DNA of 64,000 nucleotides, taken from assembly GCF_000308875.1 (NCBI RefSeq), contig NZ_BAGL01000058.1:1-64000 (forward strand), in the 5' to 3' direction. Of the stretch, positions 8,031-15,335 are shown piece after piece. This DNA is from Nocardia transvalensis NBRC 15921. Lineage in GTDB: Bacteria > Actinomycetota > Actinomycetes > Mycobacteriales > Mycobacteriaceae. The notes under the pieces were generated by a model, which saw only the letters and a list, made by a program, of their open reading frames with translations, was not told the origin of the DNA and made no database searches. Position 1 is the stretch's first letter. Every line of letters begins with the position of its first letter. Made by a program: the position numbers and the translations under genes.

Positions 8031-9332
8031 ATGGCGTGGGACTTCGACACCGACCCCGGCTACCGGGCGCAGCTGGACTGGGCCGACGAGTTCGTCCGCG
8101 AGCAGGTCGAACCGCTGGATCTGGTGTGGCCACACGAGCAGTTCGTGCCGCTGGACGGCGGCCGGCGCGCGGCGATCGAACCGCTCAAACAGGAGGTGCG
8201 CGAGCACAAGCTGTGGGCCACCCACCTGACGCCCGAGCTGGGCGGCCAGGGCTACGGGCAGCTGAAACTGGCACTGCTCAACGAGATCCTCGGCCGCTCG
8301 TCGTGGGCGCCGATCGTCTTCGGCTGCCAGGCCCCCGACACCGGCAACGCGGAGATCATCGCCCATTACGGCACGGCCGAGCAGAAGGAACGCTATCTGC
8401 GGCCGTTGCTCGACGGTGAACTGTTCTCCTGCTACTCGATGACCGAACCGCAGGCGGGGGCCGATCCGGCGCACTTCACCACCCGCGCGGTGCGCGACGG
8501 CGACGACTGGGTCATCGACGGCTGGAAGTTCTTCTCCTCCAACGCCCGGACGGCGTCGTTCCTGATCGTCATGGCGGTCACGAATCCGGATGTCGCGGTG
8601 TACCAGGGGATGTCGATGTTCCTGGTGCCCGCGGACACTCCGGGCATCGAGATCGTCCGCGACGTCGGGCTGTACGGCGAACCCGACAACGGTGGCCAGC
8701 ACGCGCTGATCCACTACGACGGCGTGCGGGTGCCCGCGGAGGCGCTGCTCGGCGGGGAGGGCAAGGCGTTCGCGATCGCCCAGACCCGGCTCGGCGGCGG
8801 GCGCATCCACCACGCCATGCGCACCATCGGCCTGGCCCGCGCCGCGCTGGACATGATGTGCGAGCGCGCCCTGAGCCGCGAGACCGCGGGCAGCCGGCTG
8901 GCCGACAAGCAGTTCGTGCAGGGCTACATCGCCGACTCCTACGCGCAGTTGCAGCAGTTCCGGCTGTTCGTGCTCTACACCGCCTGGGAGATCGACAAGT
9001 ACAACGACTACAAGAAGGTGCGCAAGGACATCGCCGCGGTGAAGGTCGTCATGCCCACCGTGCTGCACGACATCGCCTGGCGCGCCATGCAGGTGCACGG
9101 CGCGCTCGGCGTCACCAACGAGATGCCGTTCTTCCGGATGATCCACGGCGCGGGCGTCATGGGACTGGCCGACGGGCCCACCGAGGTGCACAAGGGAACC
9201 GTCGCCAAGCAGGTGCTGCGCGACTACGCCCCCGCCGACGGCATGTGGCCGAGTGAGTGGATCCCGCGCAAACGCGAAGCGGCCCTTGCCAAGTACGCGA
9301 GTTATCTGGAGCACGAGGTGGGGAACCGATGA
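8031..9332 (+). CDS. Acyl-CoA dehydrogenase
   Basis: A 433-residue FAD-dependent acyl-CoA dehydrogenase, introducing the alpha-beta double bond in an acyl-CoA. The FAD/substrate motif EPQAGADP, the beta-domain motif GWKFFSSNA and the C-terminal helical bundle with MQVHGALGVTNEMP are all visible. ATG at 8031 follows GAGAGGAGGG; an open frame extends upstream through the operator and is not used. It is the first gene of an operator-controlled operon and overlaps the next gene as ATGA. Pairing with an APH-fold kinase recalls ACAD10/ACAD11-type dehydrogenases, where a kinase domain prepares hydroxylated substrates. Confidence 0.95.
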   Translation: MAWDFDTDPGYRAQLDWADEFVREQVEPLDLVWPHEQFVPLDGGRRAAIEPLKQEVREHKLWATHLTPELGGQGYGQLKLALLNEILGRSSWAPIVFGCQAPDTGNAEIIAHYGTAEQKERYLRPLLDGELFSCYSMTEPQAGADPAHFTTRAVRDGDDWVIDGWKFFSSNARTASFLIVMAVTNPDVAVYQGMSMFLVPADTPGIEIVRDVGLYGEPDNGGQHALIHYDGVRVPAEALLGGEGKAFAIAQTRLGGGRIHHAMRTIGLARAALDMMCERALSRETAGSRLADKQFVQGYIADSYAQLQQFRLFVLYTAWEIDKYNDYKKVRKDIAAVKVVMPTVLHDIAWRAMQVHGALGVTNEMPFFRMIHGAGVMGLADGPTEVHKGTVAKQVLRDYAPADGMWPSEWIPRKREAALAKYASYLEHEVGNR

Positions 9333-10360
9333 GCACCGAATCCGCCCTGGACACCGCGCGGCTGGCCGACTGGATGGACCGCGAGGGACTGTCCGGTGCG
9401 GGAGAACCGCTGCGGACCCGTTTCCTGTCCGGTGGCACCCAGAACGAGATCTACGAGCTGCGCCGCGGCGAGCACCACAGCGTGCTGCGGATTCCGCCGC
9501 CGGCCGCACCGGCGGACCGCGACAAGGGAATCCTGCGGGAGTGGCGCATCATCGACGCGCTGGACGGGACCGACGTACCGCACACGCCCGCGGTCGCGGT
9601 GTGCACCGACACCGGCGTGCTGGGCCGCACGTTCTATCTGATGGGCTTCGTGGACGGCTGGTCCCCGATGGACCATCAGGAGGCCTGGCCGGAGCCCTTC
9701 GACACCGACCTGCGGGCGCGCGGGGAGCTGGCCTATCAGCTGGCAGAGGGGATCGCGCTGCTGTCCAGGGTCGACTGGCGGGCCGCGGGGCTGCACGACC
9801 TCGGCCGCCCCGACGGCTTCCACGAACGCCAGGTCGACCGCTGGACAACGTTTTTCGACCGGATCCGCGGCCGCGACCTGGACGGCATGGACGCGGCCAC
9901 CCGCTGGCTGCGCGCCCGCCGGCCGCTGGACTACGTCCCGGGCGTGATGCACGGCGACTACCAGTTCGCCAACGTCATGTACCGGGCGGGTGCGCCCGCG
10001 CGGCTGGCGGCCATCGTCGACTGGGAGATGGGCACGGTCGGCGACCCGAAACTCGACCTGGCCTGGATGCTGCAGGACTGGCCCGCGGATCCGCACGCGC
10101 CCGAGGCGCGCGACAACGGCTACGTGGACATGTACGCCATGCCCACCCGGGATCAGGTGGCCGCCCATTACGCCGAGGTGTCCGGCCGCCAGGTCGACGA
10201 TCTCGACTACTACCTGGTGCTGGCGAAATGGAAGCTCGCGATCGTGCTCGAACAGGGCTTCCAGCGCGCGGGCGACAACGTGAAACTGCAGGCCTTCGGC
10301 GCGATCGTGCCCGAACTCATGCGCTCCGCCGCGGAACTCGCCGAGACGAGTGAGTACTGA
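9329..10360 (+). CDS. Aminoglycoside-phosphotransferase-fold kinase, ACAD10/11 type
   Basis: 343 residues, ATG at 9329 overlapping the dehydrogenase stop. It carries the APH-fold catalytic motif HGDYQFANVM and the metal-binding stretch VDWEMGTVGDPKLDLAW. The N-terminal nucleotide loop is FLSGGTQNEIYEL. In human ACAD10/11 an equivalent kinase is fused to an acyl-CoA dehydrogenase and phosphorylates 4-hydroxyacyl-CoAs so they can re-enter beta-oxidation. Here the two activities are adjacent, translationally coupled genes. The inferred job is phosphorylation of a hydroxy-acyl-CoA; antibiotic resistance is unlikely. Confidence 0.85.
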   Translation: MSTESALDTARLADWMDREGLSGAGEPLRTRFLSGGTQNEIYELRRGEHHSVLRIPPPAAPADRDKGILREWRIIDALDGTDVPHTPAVAVCTDTGVLGRTFYLMGFVDGWSPMDHQEAWPEPFDTDLRARGELAYQLAEGIALLSRVDWRAAGLHDLGRPDGFHERQVDRWTTFFDRIRGRDLDGMDAATRWLRARRPLDYVPGVMHGDYQFANVMYRAGAPARLAAIVDWEMGTVGDPKLDLAWMLQDWPADPHAPEARDNGYVDMYAMPTRDQVAAHYAEVSGRQVDDLDYYLVLAKWKLAIVLEQGFQRAGDNVKLQAFGAIVPELMRSAAELAETSEY

Positions 10361-10362
10361 AC

Positions 10363-11136
10363 ATGAGCGACCAGGATGTTTACATCGACCAGGACGGGCC
10401 GGTGCTGACCGTACGGCTGAACCGGCCCGCGGCACGCAACGCCCTGACGATTCCGATGATGCGCGCCGTCGGGGCGGCCGCCACGGCGGCCGAGGGTGAT
10501 CCGGGGATTCGCGCGCTGGTGCTGACCGGATCCGGTGACCGGGCCTTTTGCGCCGGAATGGATCTGCGCGCCTTCGCCGAAGGCGACGCCTTCGACGCGA
10601 GCGATCCGGATATCGTGGCCTACGGCAGACTCGCGCACGGTGAGCTGGCGGTCCCGGTGATCGGCGGCGCCAACGGATCGGCGGTGGGTGGCGGGCTGGA
10701 GTTGCTGCTCGGCGCGGACATCATCGTCGCGTCGTCGGCCGCTAAATTCGCGCTCCCCGAGGTGAAGCGCGGACTGTTCCCGGGTGGCGGCGGCACCGCG
10801 CTCGGCACCCGCATCCCGCTGGGTGTGGCGCTGGAGATGACCCTGACCGGTGATCCGATCACCGCGGCGCGGGGCTACGAACTCGGACTGGTCAATGCCG
10901 TCGTCGAGCCGGAACAGGTGGCGGCGGCCGCGCGGGAGTTCGCGGACCGGGTCGCGGCCAACGCACCGCTCGGCCTGGCCGCCTGCAAGGAACTCGTCCG
11001 GCTCGGCGTCACCGACGCCGCGCGGGCCGAGGAACTGCTGCCGCGGTGGCAGGTCGCCGTATTCAGCAGCGACGACGCCAAGGAGGGCGCTCGCGCGTTC
11101 GTGGAGAAGCGCGCACCGGTCTGGCGGGGGCTGTGA
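10363..11136 (+). CDS. Enoyl-CoA hydratase/isomerase family protein
   Basis: 257 residues of the crotonase fold, 2 bp after the kinase stop. The oxyanion-hole motifs (FCAGMDLRAF and GSAVGGGLELLLGADIIVA) are present. A glutamate follows in LPEVKRGLFPGGGGT, at one of the two usual catalytic positions. The predicted role is hydration or isomerisation of the enoyl-CoA made by the dehydrogenase two genes upstream. Confidence 0.93.
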   Translation: MSDQDVYIDQDGPVLTVRLNRPAARNALTIPMMRAVGAAATAAEGDPGIRALVLTGSGDRAFCAGMDLRAFAEGDAFDASDPDIVAYGRLAHGELAVPVIGGANGSAVGGGLELLLGADIIVASSAAKFALPEVKRGLFPGGGGTALGTRIPLGVALEMTLTGDPITAARGYELGLVNAVVEPEQVAAAAREFADRVAANAPLGLAACKELVRLGVTDAARAEELLPRWQVAVFSSDDAKEGARAFVEKRAPVWRGL

Positions 11137-11137
11137 G

Positions 11138-12157
11138 ATGCGCGCCGCCGTCTGCCCGGCGTACGGATCTCCGGACGTCGTTCGGCTGCAAGACCTTCCG
11201 TCGCCACAGCCGGGGCCGGGCCAAGTACAGGTGCGGGTCGCCGCCGCGGCCGTCAACTTTCCGGACGTCCTGTTGATCGCCGATCGGTACCAGCTCAGCG
11301 TGCCGCCGCCGTTCGTGCCGGGCAGCGAATTCGCCGGAGTCGTCACCGCGGCCGGAGTCGATGTCGTGGGCGTGGCCGTCGGTGACCGGGTCGCCGGGAC
11401 CGTGCTCAGCGGCGCCTTCGCCGAGGAGGTGGTCGCCGATTCCGGTGCCGTGCGCCGGATTCCGGACGGTGTCGACGATTTCACCGCGGCCGCTTTCGGG
11501 GTGGCGCATCGGACGGCCTATCACGTGCTACGGTCCGTCTGCCGGGTACGGCGCGGCAACCGGGTGATCGTGCTCGGCGCGGGCGGCGGGGTCGGGCTGG
11601 CCACGGTGCAGCTGGCGACGCTGCTGGGCGCGGAGGTCACCGCGGTCGCCTCGACGGCGGCCAAACTCGAGGCGGCGGCGGCCTGCGGCGCGCGACACCT
11701 CGTCGACCACGGGACGATCGCGCCGGGCCCCGACCGGAAGAGCCTGCTGCGGAAGGAACTTCGCGGCGTACTGCCCGACGGCGCGCACGCGGTGGTCGAC
11801 CCGGTGGGCGGGGATCTCGCCGAACCCGCGCTGCGCTCGCTGAGCCGCGGCGGACGGTTCGTCACCGTCGGGTACGCCTCCGGCGACATCCCCGCCATCC
11901 CGCTCAATCTCGTCCTGGTCAAGGGTGTGCGGATCCTGGGCTTCCAGTTCCGCGATATGGACGGGGCGGAAATGCGCCGCAACGAGGACGAACTCGCCGC
12001 CCTGCTGGCCACCGGCCGCGTCCGCCCGCACATCGGCGCGACCTATCCGCTGGCGGATACCGCGGGCGCGCTGCGCCGGGTCGCCGACGGGGGCGCCGTC
12101 GGCAAGGTCGTCATCGACATTGACTACGGCACCCACTCATGGAAATCTAGTGGTTAG
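11138..12157 (+). CDS. Zinc-independent MDR-family NADPH:quinone oxidoreductase-like protein
   Basis: 339 residues of the medium-chain dehydrogenase/reductase superfamily, ATG at 11138 one base after the crotonase stop. The GroES-like N-terminus (VNFPDVLLIADRYQ, PFVPGSEFAG) and the nucleotide motif GAGGGVGLATVQLA are clear. No structural-zinc cysteine cluster is present, as in quinone reductases and enoyl/acrylyl-CoA reductases. It may reduce an enoyl-CoA or quinone in this pathway. It is the last gene before a second operator and operon. Confidence 0.9.
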   Translation: MRAAVCPAYGSPDVVRLQDLPSPQPGPGQVQVRVAAAAVNFPDVLLIADRYQLSVPPPFVPGSEFAGVVTAAGVDVVGVAVGDRVAGTVLSGAFAEEVVADSGAVRRIPDGVDDFTAAAFGVAHRTAYHVLRSVCRVRRGNRVIVLGAGGGVGLATVQLATLLGAEVTAVASTAAKLEAAAACGARHLVDHGTIAPGPDRKSLLRKELRGVLPDGAHAVVDPVGGDLAEPALRSLSRGGRFVTVGYASGDIPAIPLNLVLVKGVRILGFQFRDMDGAEMRRNEDELAALLATGRVRPHIGATYPLADTAGALRRVADGGAVGKVVIDIDYGTHSWKSSG

Positions 12158-12162
12158 AAATT

Positions 12163-12184
12163 GAGAATGTAATTCTCTCGAGAG
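12163..12184. promoter_or_regulatory. Perfect operator GAGAA-TGTAA-TTCTC plus palindrome over the ribosome site
   Basis: The perfect 15-bp element is at 12163-12177, between the MDR stop (12157) and the next start (12193). A second perfect palindrome, CTCTCGAGAG (12175-12184), overlaps its right arm and runs into the Shine-Dalgarno GGAGGG. The same arrangement occurs before the acyl-CoA dehydrogenase. It marks an internal promoter that splits the plus-strand genes into two co-regulated operons. Confidence 0.65.
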
Positions 12185-12192
12185 GAGGGCTG

Positions 12193-12843
12193 ATGCGCGT
12201 CCCCCCGCTTCCGGCCGATCAATGGGACGACCGGACCCGTGCGGCGTTGCGGCCGCTACTCCCCCGTGAACGCCGGAATCCGGACGGCGCCGGGCCCGCG
12301 ATGTCGGCGCTCGTCCGGCATCCGGACCTGGCCGAGGCCTTCCTGAACTTCGGTGTCTACCTGCTGTTCCGGTCCAGTCTCCCGCCGCGCGTGCGGGAGC
12401 TGGCGGTGCTGCGCGTGGCGCACCTCAGCGGGTGCGCCTACGAGTGGAAAAGCCACGTGGACATCGCGCCCCAGGCGGGCGTCACCGCCGAGGACATCGC
12501 CGGCGTCCAGCGCGGACGGCTGGCCGACGCCTTCGAGCAGGCGGTGCTCGACGCGGTGAGCGAACTGCGCGAGCACTCCGAACTGTCGGATGCGGTCTGG
12601 GCCGCGCTCGGCGAGCGGCTCGACGAGCAGCAGCGCATGGATCTGATCTTCACCGTCGGCGGCTACAACCTGATGGCCATGGCCTTCAACACCTTCGGTG
12701 TACAGCCGAAAGAAGGTCTCCACGAGGGGCAGCCGAAAGAAGGTCTGCACGAGGGGCAGCCGAAAGAGGGTCTCCACGAGGCGCGGCCGAAGGACGGCCG
12801 CCACGACGCCACCCCACACATCGACCGAGAGCAGGTGGTCTGA
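12193..12843 (+). CDS. Carboxymuconolactone decarboxylase (AhpD-fold) family protein with repeat tail
   Basis: 216 residues; ATG at 12193 after GAGGAGGG. Residues 1-170 are a CMD/AhpD-like domain (VRELAVLRVAHLSG, then CAYEWKSHVDIA), a family that includes decarboxylases and peroxidase-like enzymes. Residues 171-206 are four copies of a charged 9-residue repeat (QPKEGLHEG), which is not part of the fold. The CxxC of true AhpD is absent, so thiol peroxidase activity is unlikely. First gene of the second operon; its substrate is unknown. Confidence 0.85.
   Translation: MRVPPLPADQWDDRTRAALRPLLPRERRNPDGAGPAMSALVRHPDLAEAFLNFGVYLLFRSSLPPRVRELAVLRVAHLSGCAYEWKSHVDIAPQAGVTAEDIAGVQRGRLADAFEQAVLDAVSELREHSELSDAVWAALGERLDEQQRMDLIFTVGGYNLMAMAFNTFGVQPKEGLHEGQPKEGLHEGQPKEGLHEARPKDGRHDATPHIDREQVV
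12703..12810 (+). repeat. In-frame 27-bp tandem repeat, four copies
   Basis: Units at 12703-12729, 12730-12756 and 12757-12783 are nearly identical; the fourth (12784-12810) is degenerate. Each encodes QPKEGLHEG or a close variant at the C-terminus of the CMD-family protein. The third-position differences between units are few, indicating recent expansion. Confidence 0.9.
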
Positions 12844-12844
12844 A

Positions 12845-13129
12845 ATGCCCAAGGGCTACGTCATCTTCACCGAAGCCGTCAAGGATCCCGAGGGCATGAA
12901 GGCCTACGCGAAGGCCGCCGGTCCGGCGACCAGCGGCGTGCGGGTGCTCGCGGTGGACTCGAATCCGGAGACCCTGGAGGGCGACTGGCACGGCGACCAG
13001 ACCGTGATCCTCGAATTCGACTCGGTCGAGGCCGCCCGGGCCTGGTACAACTCCCCCGAATACGGGAAGGCCAAACCGCTGCGGCAGGCCGCGGCCGACA
13101 CCAATGTCGCGATCATCTCCGGGTTGTGA
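12845..13129 (+). CDS. DUF1330 family protein
   Basis: 94 residues, ATG at 12845, one base after the preceding stop. The N-terminal PKGYVIFTEAVKDPEG and the later VILEFDSVEAARAWYNSPEY match the dimeric alpha/beta-barrel DUF1330 family, which resembles EthD and monooxygenase-like folds. Function is not established. Its stop overlaps the GTG of the amidohydrolase. A cofactor-free isomerase or lyase role in the pathway is possible but unsupported. Confidence 0.85.
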   Translation: MPKGYVIFTEAVKDPEGMKAYAKAAGPATSGVRVLAVDSNPETLEGDWHGDQTVILEFDSVEAARAWYNSPEYGKAKPLRQAAADTNVAIISGL

Positions 13130-14358
13130 GCCGCATGCTGACCCTCAGAGCGGCGGGGATGCTGGACGTCGAGGCCGGTGAGATCGTCCGGCCCGGCATC
13201 CTGCGGATCGACGGCGACCGGATCGCGGGTGTCGGCGGGGCGGCGCGCGCCGACACCGACGAGGTCGTCGACCTCGGTGACACGGTGCTGCTGCCCGGCC
13301 TGATGGATATGGAGGTCAACCTCCTGATGGGCGGCCGCGGCGAGACCGGCCTGTCCTCCAGCGTGAAGGACGATCCGGCGCTGCGCATGCTGCGCGCGGT
13401 CGGCAATTCTCGCCGCACCCTGCGCGCCGGATTCACGACCGTCCGCAACCTCGGCCTGTTCGTCAAGACCGGCGGCTACCTGCTGGACGTGGCGCTGGGC
13501 AAGGCGATCGATCAGGGCTGGATCGAGGGGCCGCGCATCGTCCCCGCCGGTCACGCCATCACGCCGACCGGCGGCCACCTGGACCCGACCATGTTCTCCG
13601 CCTTCGCCCCCGACGTCCTGAAGCTGACCCTCGAGGAGGGCATCGCCAACGGCGTCGACGAGGTGCGCAAGGCGGTGCGCTATCAGATCAAGCACGGCGC
13701 CCAGCTGATCAAGATCTGCGTCTCCGGCGGTGTCATGTCACTCACCGGAGCGCCTGGGGCGCAGCACTATTCGGATGAGGAACTGCTCGCGATCGTCGAC
13801 GAGGCGCACCGGCGCGGGCTCAAGGTCGCCGCGCACACACACGGCGCGGACGCGGTGAAACACGCGGTGGCCGCCGGGATCGACTGCATCGAACACGGTT
13901 TCCTCATCGACGACGAGACCATAAAGCTGATGGTCGAGGCGAATACCTGGCTGGTCCCGACCACCCGGCTGGCCGACGCCATGGACGTGTCCAAGGCCGA
14001 TCCGGCGTTGCAGGCCAAGGCGGCCGAGATGTTCCCCAAGGCGCGCGCCTCGGTGCGCGCGGCCTACGAGGCGGGCGTGCGGATCGCCGTCGGCACCGAC
14101 GCGCCCGCGATTCCGCACGGGCGCAACGCCGACGAGCTGGTGGCCCTGGTCGAGCGCGGCCTCAGCCCGGCCGACGTGCTGCGGGCGGCGACGGTCAACG
14201 CGGCCGATCTCATCGACGCGCCCGATCGCGGCCGCCTGGCCGAGGGGTTGCTCGCCGACGTCATCGCGGTGCCCGGAGATCCGTTGCAGGACATGAGCGT
14301 CACGCGGGACGTGCGCTTCGTGATGAAAGGCGGCAAGACGTATGTCGACAAGCGATGA
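13126..14358 (+). CDS. Amidohydrolase-superfamily protein with altered first metal motif
   Basis: 410 residues. GTG at 13126 overlaps the previous stop; ATG at 13135 is an alternative start. The TIM-barrel amidohydrolase layout is visible: the N-terminal beta-sandwich, a lysine in LIKICVSGG, AAHTHG, CIEHGFLIDD and the late aspartate in GTDAPAIPHG. The first metal-binding motif, normally HxH after PGLIDM, reads MEVN (Glu63, Asn65). Hydrolysis of a cyclic imide, lactone or dipeptide-like bond would be typical, but the missing histidines make metal binding uncertain. The closest named families are imidazolonepropionase and Xaa-Pro dipeptidase-like proteins. Confidence 0.88.
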   Translation: MSRMLTLRAAGMLDVEAGEIVRPGILRIDGDRIAGVGGAARADTDEVVDLGDTVLLPGLMDMEVNLLMGGRGETGLSSSVKDDPALRMLRAVGNSRRTLRAGFTTVRNLGLFVKTGGYLLDVALGKAIDQGWIEGPRIVPAGHAITPTGGHLDPTMFSAFAPDVLKLTLEEGIANGVDEVRKAVRYQIKHGAQLIKICVSGGVMSLTGAPGAQHYSDEELLAIVDEAHRRGLKVAAHTHGADAVKHAVAAGIDCIEHGFLIDDETIKLMVEANTWLVPTTRLADAMDVSKADPALQAKAAEMFPKARASVRAAYEAGVRIAVGTDAPAIPHGRNADELVALVERGLSPADVLRAATVNAADLIDAPDRGRLAEGLLADVIAVPGDPLQDMSVTRDVRFVMKGGKTYVDKR

Positions 14359-14758
14359 CCTGCTCGAACTCCAGCAGTTGCTGGCCCGGTACGCGGTAAC
14401 CATCACCAAGGGCGATATCGACGGCCTGCTCGCGGTGTTCACCCCCGACGGCACCTACAGCGCCTTCGGCGACACCTACACCCTGGACCTGTTCCCGGAG
14501 CTCGTCGCGGCCGCGCCGAAGGGCCTATTCCTCACCGGCACACCGGTTCTCGACATCGACGGCGACGCCGCCACCGGCACCCAGCCGCTGTGCTTCATCG
14601 ACCACAGCACCCACGACATGCGCATCGGCTACTACACCGACACCTACGCCCGGACACCGGACGGCTGGCGCATCGCGACCCGGCGCATGACGTTCATCCG
14701 CCGCAACGGAGACCACGATTCGGGCATTCCCCATGCCTTCGAGCGGACCCGCAGCTGA
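14342..14758 (+). CDS. SnoaL-like (NTF2-fold) protein
   Basis: 138 residues, overlapping the amidohydrolase end by 17 bp. The pattern (N-terminal helix LQQLLARYAVTITKGDIDGL, then TPDGTYSAFG and a C-terminal YARTPDGWRIATRRMTFIRR) is that of SnoaL/ketosteroid-isomerase-like proteins. Such proteins act as small isomerases, dehydratases or hydrolases on polycyclic or acyl substrates. It probably serves the same catabolic route; the substrate is unknown. Confidence 0.85.
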   Translation: MSTSDDLLELQQLLARYAVTITKGDIDGLLAVFTPDGTYSAFGDTYTLDLFPELVAAAPKGLFLTGTPVLDIDGDAATGTQPLCFIDHSTHDMRIGYYTDTYARTPDGWRIATRRMTFIRRNGDHDSGIPHAFERTRS

Positions 14759-14766
14759 AAGGCGTT

Positions 14767-14860
14767 GCTGCGGGAAACAGAACGACGACACCGCCGCGGG
14801 AAACAGAACGGGACACCGCCGCGGAAACAGAACGACAGCATCCGCTGCGGCACAACAGAA
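14767..14860. repeat. Degenerate 25-26-bp tandem repeats in the SnoaL-DUF35 gap
   Basis: About three and a half copies of a unit built on GCGGGAAACAGAACG plus GACACC lie between the SnoaL stop (14758) and the DUF35 start (14891). The reading frame of the DUF35 gene happens to stay open through them, but the translated peptide is basic and low complexity. The units carry GC-rich arms (CCGC/GCGG) that could pair in RNA. Confidence 0.75.
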
Positions 14861-14890
14861 TTCGAAATTAGGAAACACGGAGGACGCCCG

Positions 14891-15307
14891 ATGGCGAATG
14901 CACTCGCGCCGGAGGTCTCGACCTGGCCCGCGGAGAATCCGCAGTTGATCGGCAGCCGCTGCGGCGCGTGCGCCGCGACCACCTGGCCCCGCCAGCCGCG
15001 CTGCCCGCGGTGCAGCGCCGCCGAGATGAGCGATCTGCTGTTGCCGCGCCGCGGCACGCTGGTGGCCTGGACGACACAGGGTTTCGTTCCCAAGCTGCCC
15101 TACGCGGGCAAGGAGAACGCCGACAACTTCGAGCCGTTCGGCATCGGCCTCGTCCAGCTCGGCGACGACGTGCGCGTCGAGACCCGGCTGACGACCGCCG
15201 ATCCGCAGGTCCTGCGCGTCGGCATGGACGTCGCGCTGACATTCGTCCCGCTGTACGTGGACGACGCCGGGGACGAGGTCCTCACGTGCGCGTTCGCGCC
15301 GGCCTGA
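14891..15307 (+). CDS. DUF35 OB-fold protein with N-terminal zinc ribbon
   Basis: 138 residues, ATG at 14891. A rubredoxin-like zinc knuckle (CGAC ... CPRC) is followed by an OB-fold with RRGTLVAWTTQGF and the conserved FGIGLVQL. DUF35 proteins are obligate partners of thiolase-fold proteins; known pairs include the retro-aldolase Ltp2-ChsH2 in steroid side-chain removal. The next gene is such a thiolase-fold protein, 28 bp downstream, so the two very likely form one complex that binds acyl-CoA. Confidence 0.92.
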   Translation: MANALAPEVSTWPAENPQLIGSRCGACAATTWPRQPRCPRCSAAEMSDLLLPRRGTLVAWTTQGFVPKLPYAGKENADNFEPFGIGLVQLGDDVRVETRLTTADPQVLRVGMDVALTFVPLYVDDAGDEVLTCAFAPA

Positions 15308-15335
15308 GACAGATCAGCACGAAGGAGCTTTCGAC

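Noticed and set aside
9329..10360. APH-fold gene as an aminoglycoside resistance gene
   Set aside because: It is translationally coupled to an acyl-CoA dehydrogenase and has the ACAD10/11-type motif set, so acyl-CoA metabolism is more likely.
12703..12810. Regular 27-bp repeats as a CRISPR array
   Set aside because: Units abut with no spacers and encode an in-frame peptide repeat; no cas genes.
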